NCBI RefSeq assembly: GCF_949628215.1
Contig: NC_134277.1
Location: 32,811,058-32,875,057 of the forward strand
Direction of reading: 5' to 3'
DNA length: 64,000 nucleotides
Source: Phalacrocorax aristotelis
Lineage: Eukaryota; Chordata; Aves; Suliformes; Phalacrocoracidae
Within the stretch, counting starts at the first letter, position 1, and every line of letters starts with the position of its first letter. Position numbers and translations under genes: made by a program. The notes below the pieces were generated by a model. The model ran no database searches, was not told where the DNA came from, and was given only the letters and a program-made list of their open reading frames with translations. Positions 12,062 through 24,776 of the stretch are shown piece by piece.

Positions 12062-14487
12062 TCTTTCACTTATTGTTGGAACTGTGTTACAATTCAGTGT
12101 TGCGGCATTTTAACGGAACTATACTTTCCGTTTCTCAGACAGGAGTATGTGCAGGATGAAGGACAAGATCTATTTCAATCTAAAGATTGAAAAGCATACT
12201 TAAATTGACCAGGGAATAAATATATTAAGAAATGCCACTTTGCTCCTCAGGTTGGTGTATGCAAGCTGACCATATTCTATCATAAACGTATTTTTCACAG
12301 TTGGGATTATTTCCTCAGCAGAGGCACTGAAATTGTGTTTTTCAAATCTCAAAACTAATTCAGTATTCCTGGAAGAAGTAACCAAAGAAATAGTATATTC
12401 GAGAAGTGCTTTACAGCCCTGTCAATCAAAATCAACTTACATTGGGAAAAATGCAGTGTCAGTGACCGCTTCTTTCCCTTGGTGCTTGCCAGAAGCACGA
12501 GGCAAACTGAACTGTGGTAAACAACAGGGCTGAGGAATGGGCTGAGGGAGACAGACACCATAAAAATTTACCAGTCTGAAGTTGAGAGGGCAGGCATTGG
12601 GGTACACAGATTTGAATCCATTTTGATACTTTGCCTTGGTATCTTACTGTAGGCATCCAGAGCGGGGGCATTGGTCATCGAACTGGGCGCCACAACAAAT
12701 TATTTGAAACCAGGTGCAAAAGATTGAATTGATTGAGTTGGGCAGGAATAATGAAAGCAGCTGCTTAGTTCCTCAGAATTCAGCTCTTCCAGATTGGCTT
12801 TCAATAATGTAGTCATCACTGAACTTTTAATATCACAAATATATTTCTGTAAGATATAGGTAAGATATATATTTCTATCTTAATATTTCATAACAGATTT
12901 TCCCAATGGGAGCCCTTAAAGATATTCTTTTTACAAGTCTCAGCAGTTCTCCCTGATACAGTGAGAATTAGTTGTGGTTTTAATAAGTGATCTTTGAAAC
13001 AAGAGGAAATTCCTCTGAAGACCATTCTTTCACTACCTACACAAAGAGAAAAAGCTACCATCTAGTGAACTATGTATCTGAGTTAATCAACCTAATAACA
13101 AAATACTCTTTTTTTTTCTGAATAAGACTAGTGCATCTGTCATATGGACCAGAGAAAATAATCAGAGATCTCAAAAAAACGTCAGGTCGAGGCACTACTA
13201 ATACTCTGAAGGGCTCAATTCATCCCCTAACACACAGTTCTTACAACTACCAGCCATTTACATGTCCCAGTTGTCAGAGCAGTCATTCTGGGCCAACTCA
13301 AAGGTAGCTCTCGCCCAGAATTCTGGCTCCTGTGGGAACAAGGTTAACATAAGACTATTCCTACACCCCAGAACCTTTCTTAAGAGGAAAAAAGGGAATC
13401 AGGCATTGCCTGCACATCTTTGTGGATGCCTGATAAGATGAACTAGCATTTTGCTAAGTTATGGATGAAGAGGAGGGAGATATGAGATAAAAAATGTGTA
13501 TCTGGAAGAAAATGTGCTTTTCTTCAGAAATAAAACCTGAACAAAAACCAGTGATGGGTAGCAAGTGTCTGAGACAGGGAGAATAGAACAAACAAACAAT
13601 GGCCCTTCTCTGGTGGAGTGACCTACAGACAGGAGAAGTTGCCATATCATCAGGAAGTGCCATGCAGTAATCGGGAACCTTACGCGTCTTTGGAAGCTTC
13701 TGTTTGGATGGCACCTAGACCAGCACTGTGGGGATGGAGAGGCTCTGGTGTAACATAGAAATACAAATCTGAATCCACCCAAAAAGCTTCAAGGCGTCCA
13801 AGCACACTTTTTGTTCTGCAGCTTATGTTAGTTACCAAGATGAGCTAAAAGCTTCATTGTGATATTTTAAAGTCAACTAGAGTTATGCCACTGATTACAA
13901 TAGGGTCACATCTAACTTTGTTTCTCTTTGCTCTTTGGTTTGGTTTTGGGGTGTTTTTGTTTTTAATTCCACCATCTTCTATCCTTTTTATTCTTTCAGC
14001 CTTTTTTAGAGGACCATCAAACCATCTTTTTCAAGCTAGGTAGCCTGGAAGCTAAAGAAAAAAGATTTTAGCTAGAAATGCTTCTGCCAACTCATCCAAA
14101 ACAAACGAAGTAATTTGATTTTCAGATTTTGCATGAAGTGAATTGGTTTCAATACACAAATCTAATTTGCTCAACTTTGCAGTTATGAAAAGCATTTCTA
14201 GGGCCATGTTCTATATTGTCTTTTCTGATGAACACTGCCCAAGGAATACTAATTAGAGTGCTTGACGAGTAAGGTAAGCAAGGCTGGCAGAGTCTGAGCT
14301 TTTATTTACTCTGTGTTATCTCTCTCCAAATGTTCAAAGCAATATGGGTGGTGACTGATTCACTAGTTAAATTCAAACCAGCATGTGTGTACAAGAGGCT
14401 GCCAAGTTTCTCATGTATATTGCTATTTGTAAGAATCTATGCACAGACAAAAAATAATCAACCAGTTTCTTAGTTTCATTTTATATC

Positions 14488-14493
14488 TTTATT
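14488..14493 (-). terminator. Candidate polyadenylation signal (distal)
   Basis: AATAAA on the minus strand (context GGGAATAAAGAT) is followed after about 30-40 bases by a T-rich and GT-rich stretch (TTTTTTGTCTGTGC), the arrangement expected of a cleavage site. It is about 2.5 kb downstream of the stop codon of the terminal exon. Confidence 0.35.
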
Positions 14494-15268
14494 CCCATTG
14501 TAAGTATTAACAATCATCCAAAAGACCATTTCAGTTTGGTTTGGAAACACAATAGCATTAATCACAGCACAGTTTCTCTTTGTTTGCTTTTACTGCAGTC
14601 CTAGTAGTCCTGTTGTTGGTGTATTTGCTTCCAGCAAAATAGATTTTTCAGTGTTTGTATATTATTTTAAAAGTTTGTTAAAGAGAAAAAAAATCCATAA
14701 TGCAATGATTAACAGCACATGAATTAAGCTTATTATCTTCCATTTAAGATTAGTACTAAATATGCCTGATGACCCAAAACTCACTTTGTTGTGCATTATC
14801 TGTTCTCTTTTCAAAATAAGCCCATAAACAACCATAATATAATTTTTCATTACAGCTGTTCATTGCAGTAACATTTTTAATTGGATTGAAATCCTTTTAA
14901 GAGAATGAGGTAAGTAAAACAGCCCTACACAGTAAAACATTCCGTTTAAGCGAATGATAAGTTACACACAATCCAATGCTAAGGCAGTATCACAATGTAT
15001 AAATTAGAGTGGACAGAAAACATAAAGGATTTTCTAAATTAACTTGCTTATTATTGTGTGGGGAAAACACATCATGGATTGTATTTCAGTCTTCCAGCAA
15101 CGAAAAGTCACAAAATGCAATCAAAGAGTCATCTTTCATCATGTCTTTTAAAAGCCTGTGAGATGAATTCCTTCGAATTCATTAATGTAAAAGCGAATTC
15201 AGAAAACTTATTTGTGAAAGCTGTCCTCCTAAATTATGAATACCTACAATAAATTCTTTAGTTCCTCA

Positions 15269-15274
15269 TTTATT
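15269..15274 (-). terminator. Candidate polyadenylation signal (proximal)
   Basis: AATAAA on the minus strand (GCAAATAAATGAGG) is the first canonical hexamer I find downstream of the stop codon at 16963-16965. The downstream GT-rich element is weaker than at 14488-14493. Confidence 0.25.
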
Positions 15275-16204
15275 TGCATACTCTGCATATGAACAGACAT
15301 GAATATATATATATAAAAATAAAATATGCCTATTGTATAGCCATACACAGAGCTAATATAAATGCTTATGTTGCACAATGTCAGAAAAGGACAAATCATT
15401 AACCGAAGTAGAGGCGAGAGAAGCGAAGAAGAAAGCAGATGATGCACGAGAAGTTTGTTACTTGTCTTAGGATGACTTCTGTGGAAGAAAACATGTGTTT
15501 TGGATACAGAACAGCCAGCTAACAACCATTTTATCATGTAATGAAGAAAGTCTGAGATCAACAGAAGATTCTAAAAGGGATTTAAAATAGAAATATAGAT
15601 AGTCAGGTGAAAGGAAAGAGGAAGAGGACTGCCCCTGAATCATGCTATCCTAAGATTTGTCTGAGCACCAGGGAGTGGGACGTGGTGGGAGTAGTGGGAG
15701 GAATGCTGGTTTCAGAGGGAAACTTGCTGAACTGACAGTGCTCTTGCTCAGAACAGACTGAATGGGGGGCTTACTGGACACTTCTGGTGGGAATAATTCC
15801 CCAAGAGCTTACTCCAATCACAGCAGGTACGCAAGACATTAACCTAGCCCCTCACAAGTTGCAGGAAAGCTGGAATTCCTGAGTCAGATGGACAGGGAGG
15901 GACAGGTGTTTTCAAGGACTGTCATATTCTTGTATTGCTCTGAGAGGTTGTGATACCTGGAGGCACTCCACATAATAACCATTCACCATTTTACCTTCTT
16001 ATCCCAACTTTCCACACTTGAATATCAGTGCAGCATATATCTGAACTCATAACAGTCAGTTCTCCTCGCTACTATTCAACACACACATATGCTAACCAGC
16101 AAGAGATGAAAATTGTATTCTCGTAGGTGAGCTAACAGAATCTTCCTATTTCTCCATTACCTACAGATTGGGTTGCAAAACATTTTTTTCAGTCTTAACT
16201 CTTC

Positions 16205-16256
16205 CTTTAAGCATGCATACGCACATACATGCATATACGTACACACACGTGCAACA
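16205..16256. repeat. Alternating purine-pyrimidine segment
   Basis: The segment consists of GCATGCATACGCACATACATGC-like alternation ending in ACACACACGTGC. It is a degenerate CA/TG-type microsatellite with Z-DNA potential and several short palindromes. It lies within the probable 3' UTR. Confidence 0.55.
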
Positions 16257-16962
16257 AAAAGAGAATGTGTAATACAGTACTCCGAGGAGCTATTGGAGCT
16301 ACTTCAAAATGACGGCACATGGGTACTGGAAGAAGTGTAGCACTAAGGAGTGCTACAGCCCGAGCGTACCACATCTGGAAACGCAGGGTTTAGCACCTCG
16401 GTGCCCCCATGCACATCTTTTCTTTGTTTCAAGGTTACCTTCATTACATGGAGGAGGGGGACCTGACCCTTCAAACACTTCTTGCAATGTGCATTTCTGT
16501 CGATGTCAGGAAGGCCACCCTGTATAACGAACTCTACATTCACTAATAGGTGTATAATTTCATATAAAGACCAAGAGCTGTGCTTTAGGATTATTTTATC
16601 TTAAATAAAATTTCATTCATGCAGTCCTAGTGTACGATACACATGCATGGTTCAAGACAATTCTGCATGAAGACTGAATGCTTTGGTGTCCTCTGTGCAC
16701 CTTTTTAAATGATCACAAAAATGTTTCAGCATCATTCCTCACAGGATGTAACCAGTGTATCTCAGAATGATTTGTATTTCATTTTGCACTTTATACATAA
16801 TAGTAGACTTGCATTTTAAGTATCAAAAATATGTTGTTAAAAGATATTAATAGTAAACATCATAAATCCAGAGTTTTCATCAAAGGGTAAAATGATTCAA
16901 GACCTTTGGTGAATGGATGATGAAAAAGAAATATTTCCAAAAGCTACACATGATTTATGGTC

Positions 16963-17067
16963 TTATGCTACCAACAGCTGCCCAATCAGCTCCGGGTTTC
17001 TGTCCTTTATTAATGCCATGATAAGAGCAGCAGCAGAATTTACTGTCTCCTGAAGCAGCAAATGGTC
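16963..17067 (-). CDS. Probable terminal coding exon of an unrecognised protein
   Basis: Reading the minus strand, a long pyrimidine tract (about ten T then CCCCC) ends in an AG acceptor, and the exon begins GACCATTTGC. In the frame taken as phase 0 it encodes 34 residues and stops at TAA (16963-16965). The peptide begins DHLLLQETVNSAAALIMALI, continues KDRN and ends PELIGQLLVA. This is an amphipathic, alpha-helical C terminus of ARM/HEAT-like or helical-bundle character. I do not recognise the family. A second frame (acceptor phase 2) is also open across the exon but has a less protein-like composition with clustered Cys. The phase matches the donor of the exon at 63177-63305, so the two may belong to one gene, with this as its last coding exon; that link is inference. 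Polyadenylation signals lie 1.7 and 2.5 kb downstream. Confidence 0.6.
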   Translation of the reverse strand, partial: DHLLLQETVNSAAALIMALIKDRNPELIGQLLVA

Positions 17068-19144
17068 CTGGGGGAAAAAAAAAAGGAGTGGGGGAAACAA
17101 TATATTAACAAAAATGGAAAAAGCAAATATTTAAAATCAATTTTCAAGTATGCAAAATTACCATATGATTGTTGAAAAAAAATTATTTGCATTTATTAGA
17201 ACTTCTAAAACTTATATTTTAAGGAAACAGTCTTATAGTAATATCCATTCTCCAATGTCCACAATGATTTCAAAAGCAAAATTATCTTTAAAAAGGAATA
17301 TATTTTAACTGCTAGAATTAACACCATCTATCCAGAGACCTCCAAAACAGAAGCTTGATTCTGTCACTTGCTTCCTAACTGACTTTTAAAGCCTAAAGTC
17401 AAAATTTTGGGTTTGAAAACACTGGAACAAAACTGAGGATATAATTGAGTAGCATAGTTAAAGACTAACTTTAAGCACCTACTGAATCCCATCTGTTGTC
17501 TACAAACTACTTAAACTCACACAGGCATTTAAGCACTGGGACTTCAGTAGTTTAGGCTGATCTTTGTATCAAATAACTTTAAATAGTAGTCTGGTTTTGA
17601 TAGGCAAGTAGAGAGACCAACACAGGAAGAAGTAATAAAACGAGACTTTGATTCTGTGCTTCTAACTGCACACATTTGAAAGAGTCCTTTGTCTAATTGC
17701 CAAGTTTTCTTAATTGTACCGACTATAAAAGGTTGGCCTCTTGCTACCAGTAACATTTTCATTTGTACACTGCGAAAATATCAGCAGGTGTAGCCAGGCA
17801 CAGACACATCCCTGGAGAGAGAAATAGGGGGGAACAATTTCTGTAAAGCAACAGAGAAAAAGAAAGGTCTACAAAACTCTAGGGAGAATCTAGAAGAGTT
17901 TCAAATACAGAAGGCGAGCTACAAAGAGAAAGCAAGAGCTGTTCTCCATATCAGCAACAGAAAAAAATGGAAGCAATAGGCTTATGGGAACTTAAACTGG
18001 GATATAAGAAGTCAGGAAAGCGTTTTAACAGTAATGACTGGTACACAATGGAACAGATAATTGGACAGAACAAGGAAACTCATTAGGGTCCTGTAACATG
18101 AGACGTGCATACGTGTAAAATGGGATGCAGGTACAGCTTCCTGCCTGGGGCAGGCAGATGGAGCAGTTTGATTCTGTATCCTTTCACCACTACTTTTCTA
18201 AGATGCTGTATCAAGGAATAATTCGTGGATGACATGTTTAAGACACTTGGATTAATGGAGAAAGAGGAAATGGTTTCAACAACTCATACAAAAACATAAC
18301 GTTAATCACTGCTTTTTAAGGAATAAGGCTACTGCTGAAGGGACCGACCCATTGAACAAATACACAGGGGGAGCTGGAGACTAAGAAGTTGGGGTTGAAG
18401 GAAAAGTATCCCTGGAACACTCTAAAATATGTAGCATTAAATTTTATAACGCTCATTCACCTTTTGCTTTATGTAAATGACAGGAAAAATGCTAGAGAGG
18501 TTAATGGATCGAATTAGAAACAGCTAGTTTATACCTGGTTCTTTTATCATTCCTGGGAAACTGATATTTGCATGTGACTAGATTTTTATCCTGAAAACGA
18601 TCAAATGAGCGAGCTGTTACAATTTGTAAACCCCCAAAAGATTACACTCCTCACAAAATCATGTTATATTTTCTAGTATGTCGTGAAATTATTTACTAGT
18701 GGTTTAAAAAATTGTCTTAGAGTAAAAATGTCCACCACAGCTGTGTCTTGCTGTTCACTGAGTGAGACCTCCCATTCAGTTAAGCAAGGAGTGCAGAAGC
18801 ATACACAGGTCCTGCTCCTCTGGTACCTTTTGTCATGGACCATAGGTGCAAAGAGGAACTCAGAATCCACTACTCCAATTCGGTAGGGGTCTCACTCCCT
18901 TATTTCCCAGGGGTATAAATTGCTTGTATAATGGGCAAGGCGAGTAGAAGTCATGTGCATACACCCACAGAGACAGCAAGTACTGCAGTTGTTTTCAAAA
19001 TCTAGCAACACATTTCCTGAAATTCAGCGGTGCCAATCTCTTTGCGCCCTTCATCGCTTTTTGTTCAGTGTTTCTTCAGAAGCGCTTCACAATTACAGAC
19101 GCTGTTTTCCAAATGGGCTTCCAGCCATATCTGAAGTTGGCTGG

Positions 19145-19194
19145 AGGTGTATTTTTTTTTTCCAGTTTCACAAAAAAAGAAAAAAAATACACCT
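19145..19194. repeat. Hairpin with 15-bp perfect arms
   Basis: The left arm AGGTGTATTTTTTTT (19145-19159) is exactly complementary in reverse to AAAAAAAATACACCT (19180-19194), with a loop of about 20 bases. CTGG just outside on the left and GGCCAG on the right add imperfect pairing. The A/T run makes the stem weak. It could be a remnant of a small palindromic transposon or a chance pairing of T-rich and A-rich runs. Confidence 0.6.
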
Positions 19195-19702
19195 GGCCAG
19201 GAATGCTCTTAATGTTTCTCCCAATAAATCTTTCCACATCCTCTCTTGGTTACTGGATTCAGTACACATTCCTTTGCAGTAATAAATTATTTAAGTTTTT
19301 GAACATAAAAGGAAGCAAGAGAAAGAAATTTAACTTTCTCAGGAGAGATTGAAAGCAACACCGTAGGATTCCTTTACACCGAAAAAAGCTTTTCTCTAAA
19401 GCTAAACCTAAGGCTTTAGTGCTAATTTCCACATTCTGAAGGAAAGACTTGCAAACAATCATGAGTAGTATTTCTAACACAGGCAATGCAGAACAGTAAT
19501 GGGTACAGAAACCTGCTTGCAGAAGTGGTCTATAAACCACACCGAAATTGACTGGTGAATTGCAATTTGTTCAAAAAGAGACACACAAAATGTAAGCTGC
19601 AGAAATTAAAATGCATTTGCAATTACTTCACTTCTAATAATCTGATTATTACTACTATTGTTATACTTATTCAGGAAACCTACTGGTTCCTGTCTTTCTT
19701 AG

Positions 19703-19772
19703 AATCAATCAGTACAATGGCAGGAACAGTGAACTGTCAGATGGAATTGGCCCCTGTGCAGGATTCATCTCT
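19703..19772 (+). other. Exon-like segment, plus strand
   Basis: A pyrimidine-rich acceptor (TTCCTGTCTTTCTTAG) is followed by 70 bases and a strong donor (TCT|GTAAGTCTG). Two of the three frames are open. One contains an ATG in good initiation context (ACAATGG) and reads MAGTVNCQMELAPVQDSS before the donor; the other reads INQYNGRNSELSD and onward. I recognise neither. It could be an exon of an antisense non-coding RNA, an alternative first coding exon, or a chance pairing of splice signals, which is common over this length of DNA. Confidence 0.25.
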
Positions 19773-22189
19773 GTAAGTCTGTTTTTTGGAAATAATCAAA
19801 AGTGTATTCTTTAAGTGAATATACATTATCTTATTTAAGACAACAAATGTAACAGAAAAGTGATTCTTAATTTTATAGTTTTAGTCGATGGTAAAATGAC
19901 ATCATGAAGCATGCAGTGAAGCTTTCAGAAGGGCAATCCTTCAAAGTATTTATCATAAGGGTTACTAATTATTCAGTTTATGCTGTTGCTCCTTCCCGGT
20001 AACACTGCCCCAGTCTGATCTCAGGGTCACCTATTCACTGAACAGTGTCCCGCACCGGGACCTATGAGCCAGCCCCTGAGTACAGGAGAAATCGGTGCCA
20101 CCAAGGTCAAGTATGTGCCAATTTTAACTCGCTTTATTCTTGCAGCTGCAGACTTACTGGAAAGAGGTAGTAAATAATGCAAAAAACTGGACTCTTCCAG
20201 GAATTTCAAAGTCATTGTATATCCTGTATCTTTCTGAGAACCAAACTCACTTTTATGCTAGGAATCATTACTGTAGTATCCGATGGTCATAGCCCGTGCA
20301 TGATTTAGAACTTTTGTTGATCATTTCTAGCCCTTATTATCAAGAAAAAGAGAACAGAAAAAGACATTTCAGCAACTGAAAGTGCAAAGTGTAGGTGTAA
20401 GACTGACTGACACAATAGTTAATTTAGATCTTATGTACTCTTTCCTCTCCTCTGAATCCTGCTAGGAATTCATTTCAGGCCACGACTGTGCACATAAGCA
20501 TATATTTTTCAATGGGCCACAATGATCTTAGCTTTTTCCTAAGCAGTTACAGGTAATTTGGATGCCAGCTGTGTTTATGAAGGATATTAAAGTGAATCAA
20601 AATGTCAGAATTAAACAACAACCACAGAAAGAAAAAGAATCTTGTGGGTCTTGATTAATTTAAACAAGTGACCACTTCAAGTCCCCCAGTTATACCCTTA
20701 AAGCACCCATGTTTCTGACACTGCAATGTTATTTCTGGCAACATTACCGATTACAGCTGATGGTGCCTACAGGGAGGCTTCAATAAGGATGCCAGGACAA
20801 ATTTAATCTACCACACCTAACTCCACTGCACATACAGGCCTCCGATCCTCTTTTATATTCAATGGCATGGCACTAAATCTTTCAAAAATCTTATTATTAG
20901 TTGCAGGAAGTCAAATAATCAAGCAGAACCAGGTCTTCACATGTCTAATTGCCTGACATGTTTGCATATATTGTAACCATGATAAAAAACAGGATGTAAG
21001 AACAGAACGATCAATACAAATCCTCCTGTAGCCCACAAGAGCTCTCGCACGTTATTGCCCACCCACTGCTCAGTCTTGCAAATTCCAAGCAGAGAACGTA
21101 CTTCAGCACGCTAAGTCAGTGAGTGCACATCCACGCACGCGCTGGATGGCTCAAACACGAATAGTTCTTTCCCTCATCAACAATATCCTTAAAAAAGACC
21201 GTGACCTTTAAATAAGACTCGGAGGCAGTAATGACTTTAATGGATTAATGACTGAAGTTCCACATGATCCCCTCTAAACCGCTGTGATATTCACTGTCTA
21301 TTCATTTCACCCAGTTGACTTAAATGAGTCTCTTGTAAAAAAGAAAAACCAAAACCCCCTAACATTTCTTGGCTATTAATAAATAGAATTTTTTATTGTT
21401 TGAACAGATGATTAACTACATTTATAAGCTAAAAACAAAACTTTTACCACTTTATATTTATGTACTTTGGAAAAGAAAGTACTCAGAAACACTGCCAACC
21501 TTATAAACCATAAATCCACATAACAGCACTTTGATTCTAAAATAAAATATCCACTTTGTCTGTTATTAAATAGTAAAAATATTCCAGCATAACCGTATTG
21601 TGTGTTGTAACTCATACTCAGAATTTATTTGATGTAGAGTTACTGACTGCAGAGGTTTTCTGGTCTGCAGAATAAGACTGGGAATGGATACGGGGACAAA
21701 GTTAAAGTTCTGTTTCGAATATGCAATCTGATATTTTACAAATGTGCGTTTGTTTAAGAAACTGTGAGGATATCTGAATATTTTCTGACGTTCCCCTAAT
21801 GATTAATTTCCTTGCTTCAATCTGTTTAGGATTTTTTTTCCCCAGCTGGAACTTCACATACATGCATTTCAATTTACATAGGTACTAGTTCAGGTTAAGC
21901 ATAGCTTGAAAAACACGTACTACCCTTTTTAGCTCAAAAAAAAAAAAAAAGAAAGCCTCTGCAGGTATTACCTCTGCCTTTTACTGCATCCCTCCAAAAG
22001 AATAAACCAGCTGTGTTCCATTATTTGCACTCTGCTTTGCTGTAATATTATTTGCCTTTCCATTTAATACAGTTTTTAAAAATAAATTGGACTGTAATGT
22101 TAGCCCAGATTATATGGCTGTCAGGAAACCTGAAAACATGATTTAAAGATGCTGCTAAATTTAGGGAGCATCAATATTAATATGGTTAT

Positions 22190-22500
22190 GTTTTGTACCA
22201 GGAACGGAAAGAGGGCCGGGGCGTGCGCTGGCATGCCCCTGCCCTTGGTGTTCCACTGGAAACCCGCTCCCTGGCACCGTTTTGGCTCCTGCCAACCAAC
22301 GCGTCCCCAGACAATGGCTGGGCATGGTTCAGGGGACGGTGCGGGCCAGGGACTGCTCCCAAGGGACAGTCTGAATGAGGCCACTCTCTTCTGGGAAAAC
22401 GAGAACTTAGCCATATGGACATGAGGCATGCTGTGCCTTTTAGCCCTAGGACAAGAGAACTGCCCTGGCCTGTTTTACTTACCAGTATAGACGTAGCCTA
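22190..22500. other. GC-rich block in AT-rich intron, possibly repeat-derived
   Basis: Between about 22200 and 22430 GC content rises sharply and several CpGs appear. Just beyond, on the minus strand, lies GGCTACGTCTATACTG|GTAAGT, which looks like a strong donor. The phrase resembling GGCTACGTCTACACTGG recurs in amniote interspersed repeats as I remember them, so I favour an old repeat fragment over an exon. Open frames exist on both strands but overlap each other, as composition predicts. Confidence 0.3.
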
Positions 22501-22945
22501 AGTGTCGCTGAGAAATTACAGTTGTGCCTTTGTCTCCCTACCCAAATGCATCAAGAATACATAGAACAACAATCAAATAATCCCCCCCAGAATGAGGCAC
22601 AAATCCCACGTAGCTACCACATAAACACAGTCATTTAAAAAAGATTAACTGCTCTGTGGACACTTTTCCCACCAAAATAGAGGAGGAGAGAGGGATGAAC
22701 CACACCGCAAGAAGCACTTGTGCTGTACTGCACATTCCTACCACCATACAGAAAAAAGGCTGGAGCCAGCAGAAGGTCTGTGTGACGGAGCATGCCCACA
22801 GCTCCCTTTCGCAGGGTGGGCTTGGGTGCACACCAGGCACACCACAAGGCATGAGAGGAAGAGAAAAGGGCTGAAATAGTCTGTGTTCTGGCAAGCATCT
22901 TGCAAAAGAATATATTGGCAATACAAGAGGAGCTGCTGTTAATTT

Positions 22946-22989
22946 AAAACTCTACGGGACGCTGCAAAAAACTCTACGGGATGCTGCAA
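22946..22989 (+). repeat. Tandem duplication of a 22-bp unit
   Basis: Two adjacent copies of a 22-base unit (AAAACTCTACGGG, then ACGCTGCAA or ATGCTGCAA) differ at a single position. The difference is a C-to-T change at a CpG, consistent with a recent duplication followed by deamination. Confidence 0.8.
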
Positions 22990-24776
22990 TTTATACTAAG
23001 GGTATACCAGGTGCCTCCAAAACTTGCCTAATGTCACATACAGACAGTGTTTTATTTGCACTCAGAGAAACTGAGTAGAGAATCTGGCCTAAAAACCACA
23101 ATACTTGAAATTTTGTTCTTCAATCAGTATTTTTCTTTTAAAAAGATGATCTGAAGAAGGACTGAAGCTCATCCACTACTAGAAATAAATTGTATAAGTT
23201 GGTCTGGTGTTTAGTCTTACCAGAAGGAATTCTCTGGTAGATTCATGAAGACGCATTTTTTCCTACTCGAGATATGTAGTGGCATGTATCTACTTATTAA
23301 AGCAACCTCCATTTCTGTAACAGTATGAATTAATCTGAAGTCTCCTTTCTTCTTAAAAATGCTCCCGCATCACATTTTTGAACCCATGTGCCAAAGGATG
23401 TATTAAGTGACATCTCATACATAGTATCAATGCAGCAATCTACCTCAGTAAGAAGACAGCTATGCAGATCATTCTGAGAGATAAGAAAACTATTTCTCTG
23501 AATATTTTTAGGTTTCCTTTCAAGCAATACAGAAATAATTAAGGTAGCATTTGAGTTCAGATAGGTAGCTGGGTTCAAAACTACTCCAGCAGATTCAGAA
23601 TTAAACCTCTGTATACACAGCCTTGCTTCCTTTCTGACCTAAGAAAATGCAATCCATTATTCATTAGTGGATACTCCTCACAATCACTAGATACTATGGA
23701 TGCAATGAGGACTGGGAAAAGAGATGAGTGGCACTGGAAGAACCAAATTGTCACTGAGCTAATGGTGACTAGCAGACCTCTTAGAAAATAAATTCCAACA
23801 GATCTGAGTTAATTCCCTGCAGTTAATTGGTCATATAGCCATGCTACAGTCAACACAAACCAGGATAAATTGTGCATAAATATGCAATACTGTATTGTAT
23901 CTCTCTCCTGCTCAACCATGTCTCTTGTAGTTTGTCATAAGAAAATGGAGAATAAGAAAAGAATATATTATATATTATAAGAATAAGAAAATCAACATTT
24001 AAAATGACTGTGGATACACTGAGGACAGACAAGTATTTTAAATCTCCTGAGTCTGAAAGGATTATGTCCCTAATGCTGTTGTGTGTATCTTTTCACCTAA
24101 GATTCCCAGATTTTAAAATTAAACATTGTCCTTTTGTTAAAAAAACCCAAACCCTACAAAACAGCACAAACAAACAAAACCCCAAACAGGATTAATTTCT
24201 TTCTCTAGCATGAATGGAACTGACAGGATTCCCCTAAATCAGTGGTTTTAAACCAGCTCCATTATCTACATGTTTTGCAACATGTAGGTGACCAGGGTTC
24301 AGTTCCCTTTTTTGTGGGAGGTGGTTAATCCACCCCCAAGCTCACACTTTTTGTGGATTGGGGCTAAAATTCCTGTGGAGGAATACCGATTCTACATACA
24401 GTCACGGTATCACAAAAGGAGGACATGACTCCAGCCTAGATGCTAGTCCAGATGCCTGGGGAGCAAGTGAAAGCTCTGTTCTAACTTTAAAACTTTAAAT
24501 CCAAAAGTTCTTTTGCTGTAAAATAGACAACTGGTGTTTGGAGCAGACGTAAGCTCAGTGCCAATGCCTCTGTCATCTGCAGACCTAGGCTTTGTACCTC
24601 CTTGTACTTGTCCTCTCCAAGTCTTTCTCCCTGTAAGAAAAATTGTTAGCACAATCATACTGAATAATCAATAAAAATTCCTGGACCAAAAAAATTGTCT
24701 GAAGATTTGTTGTAAAAAGCATTTTCAGCGCATTCAGTCATTGCAGCTTGAGCAAGAGCTTTCATTCAGCACTTAC

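Larger units (their letters stand above)
5412..14487. other. Non-coding region between CpG island and minus-strand gene
   Basis: No gene is recognised here. The notable content is annotated separately: a GC-richer block at 6320-6730, an ATT-type microsatellite near 8018-8045, a CTCF-like site at 9964-9977, a small palindrome at 11303-11316, and a purine-rich tract with a perfect palindrome at 11885-12061. The longest frames, about 140 codons on the minus strand at 11634-12056, owe their length to the purine-rich composition of the plus strand and resemble no protein. Confidence 0.55.
14488..16962 (-). other. Probable 3' UTR of the minus-strand gene
   Basis: This is the stretch between the stop codon of the terminal coding exon and the best polyadenylation signal. 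It is AT-rich, has no long frame on the minus strand and carries no recognisable repeat except an alternating purine-pyrimidine segment at 16205-16256. If the signal at 15269-15274 is used the UTR would be about 1.7 kb; with the one at 14488-14493 it would be about 2.5 kb. The assignment depends entirely on the exon call at 16963-17067. Confidence 0.4.

Noticed and set aside
14857..14909. Plus-strand segment between TTTTTCATTACAG and GAG|GTAAGT
   Set aside because: The splice signals look good but all three frames contain stops; at most a non-coding RNA exon, with no other support.
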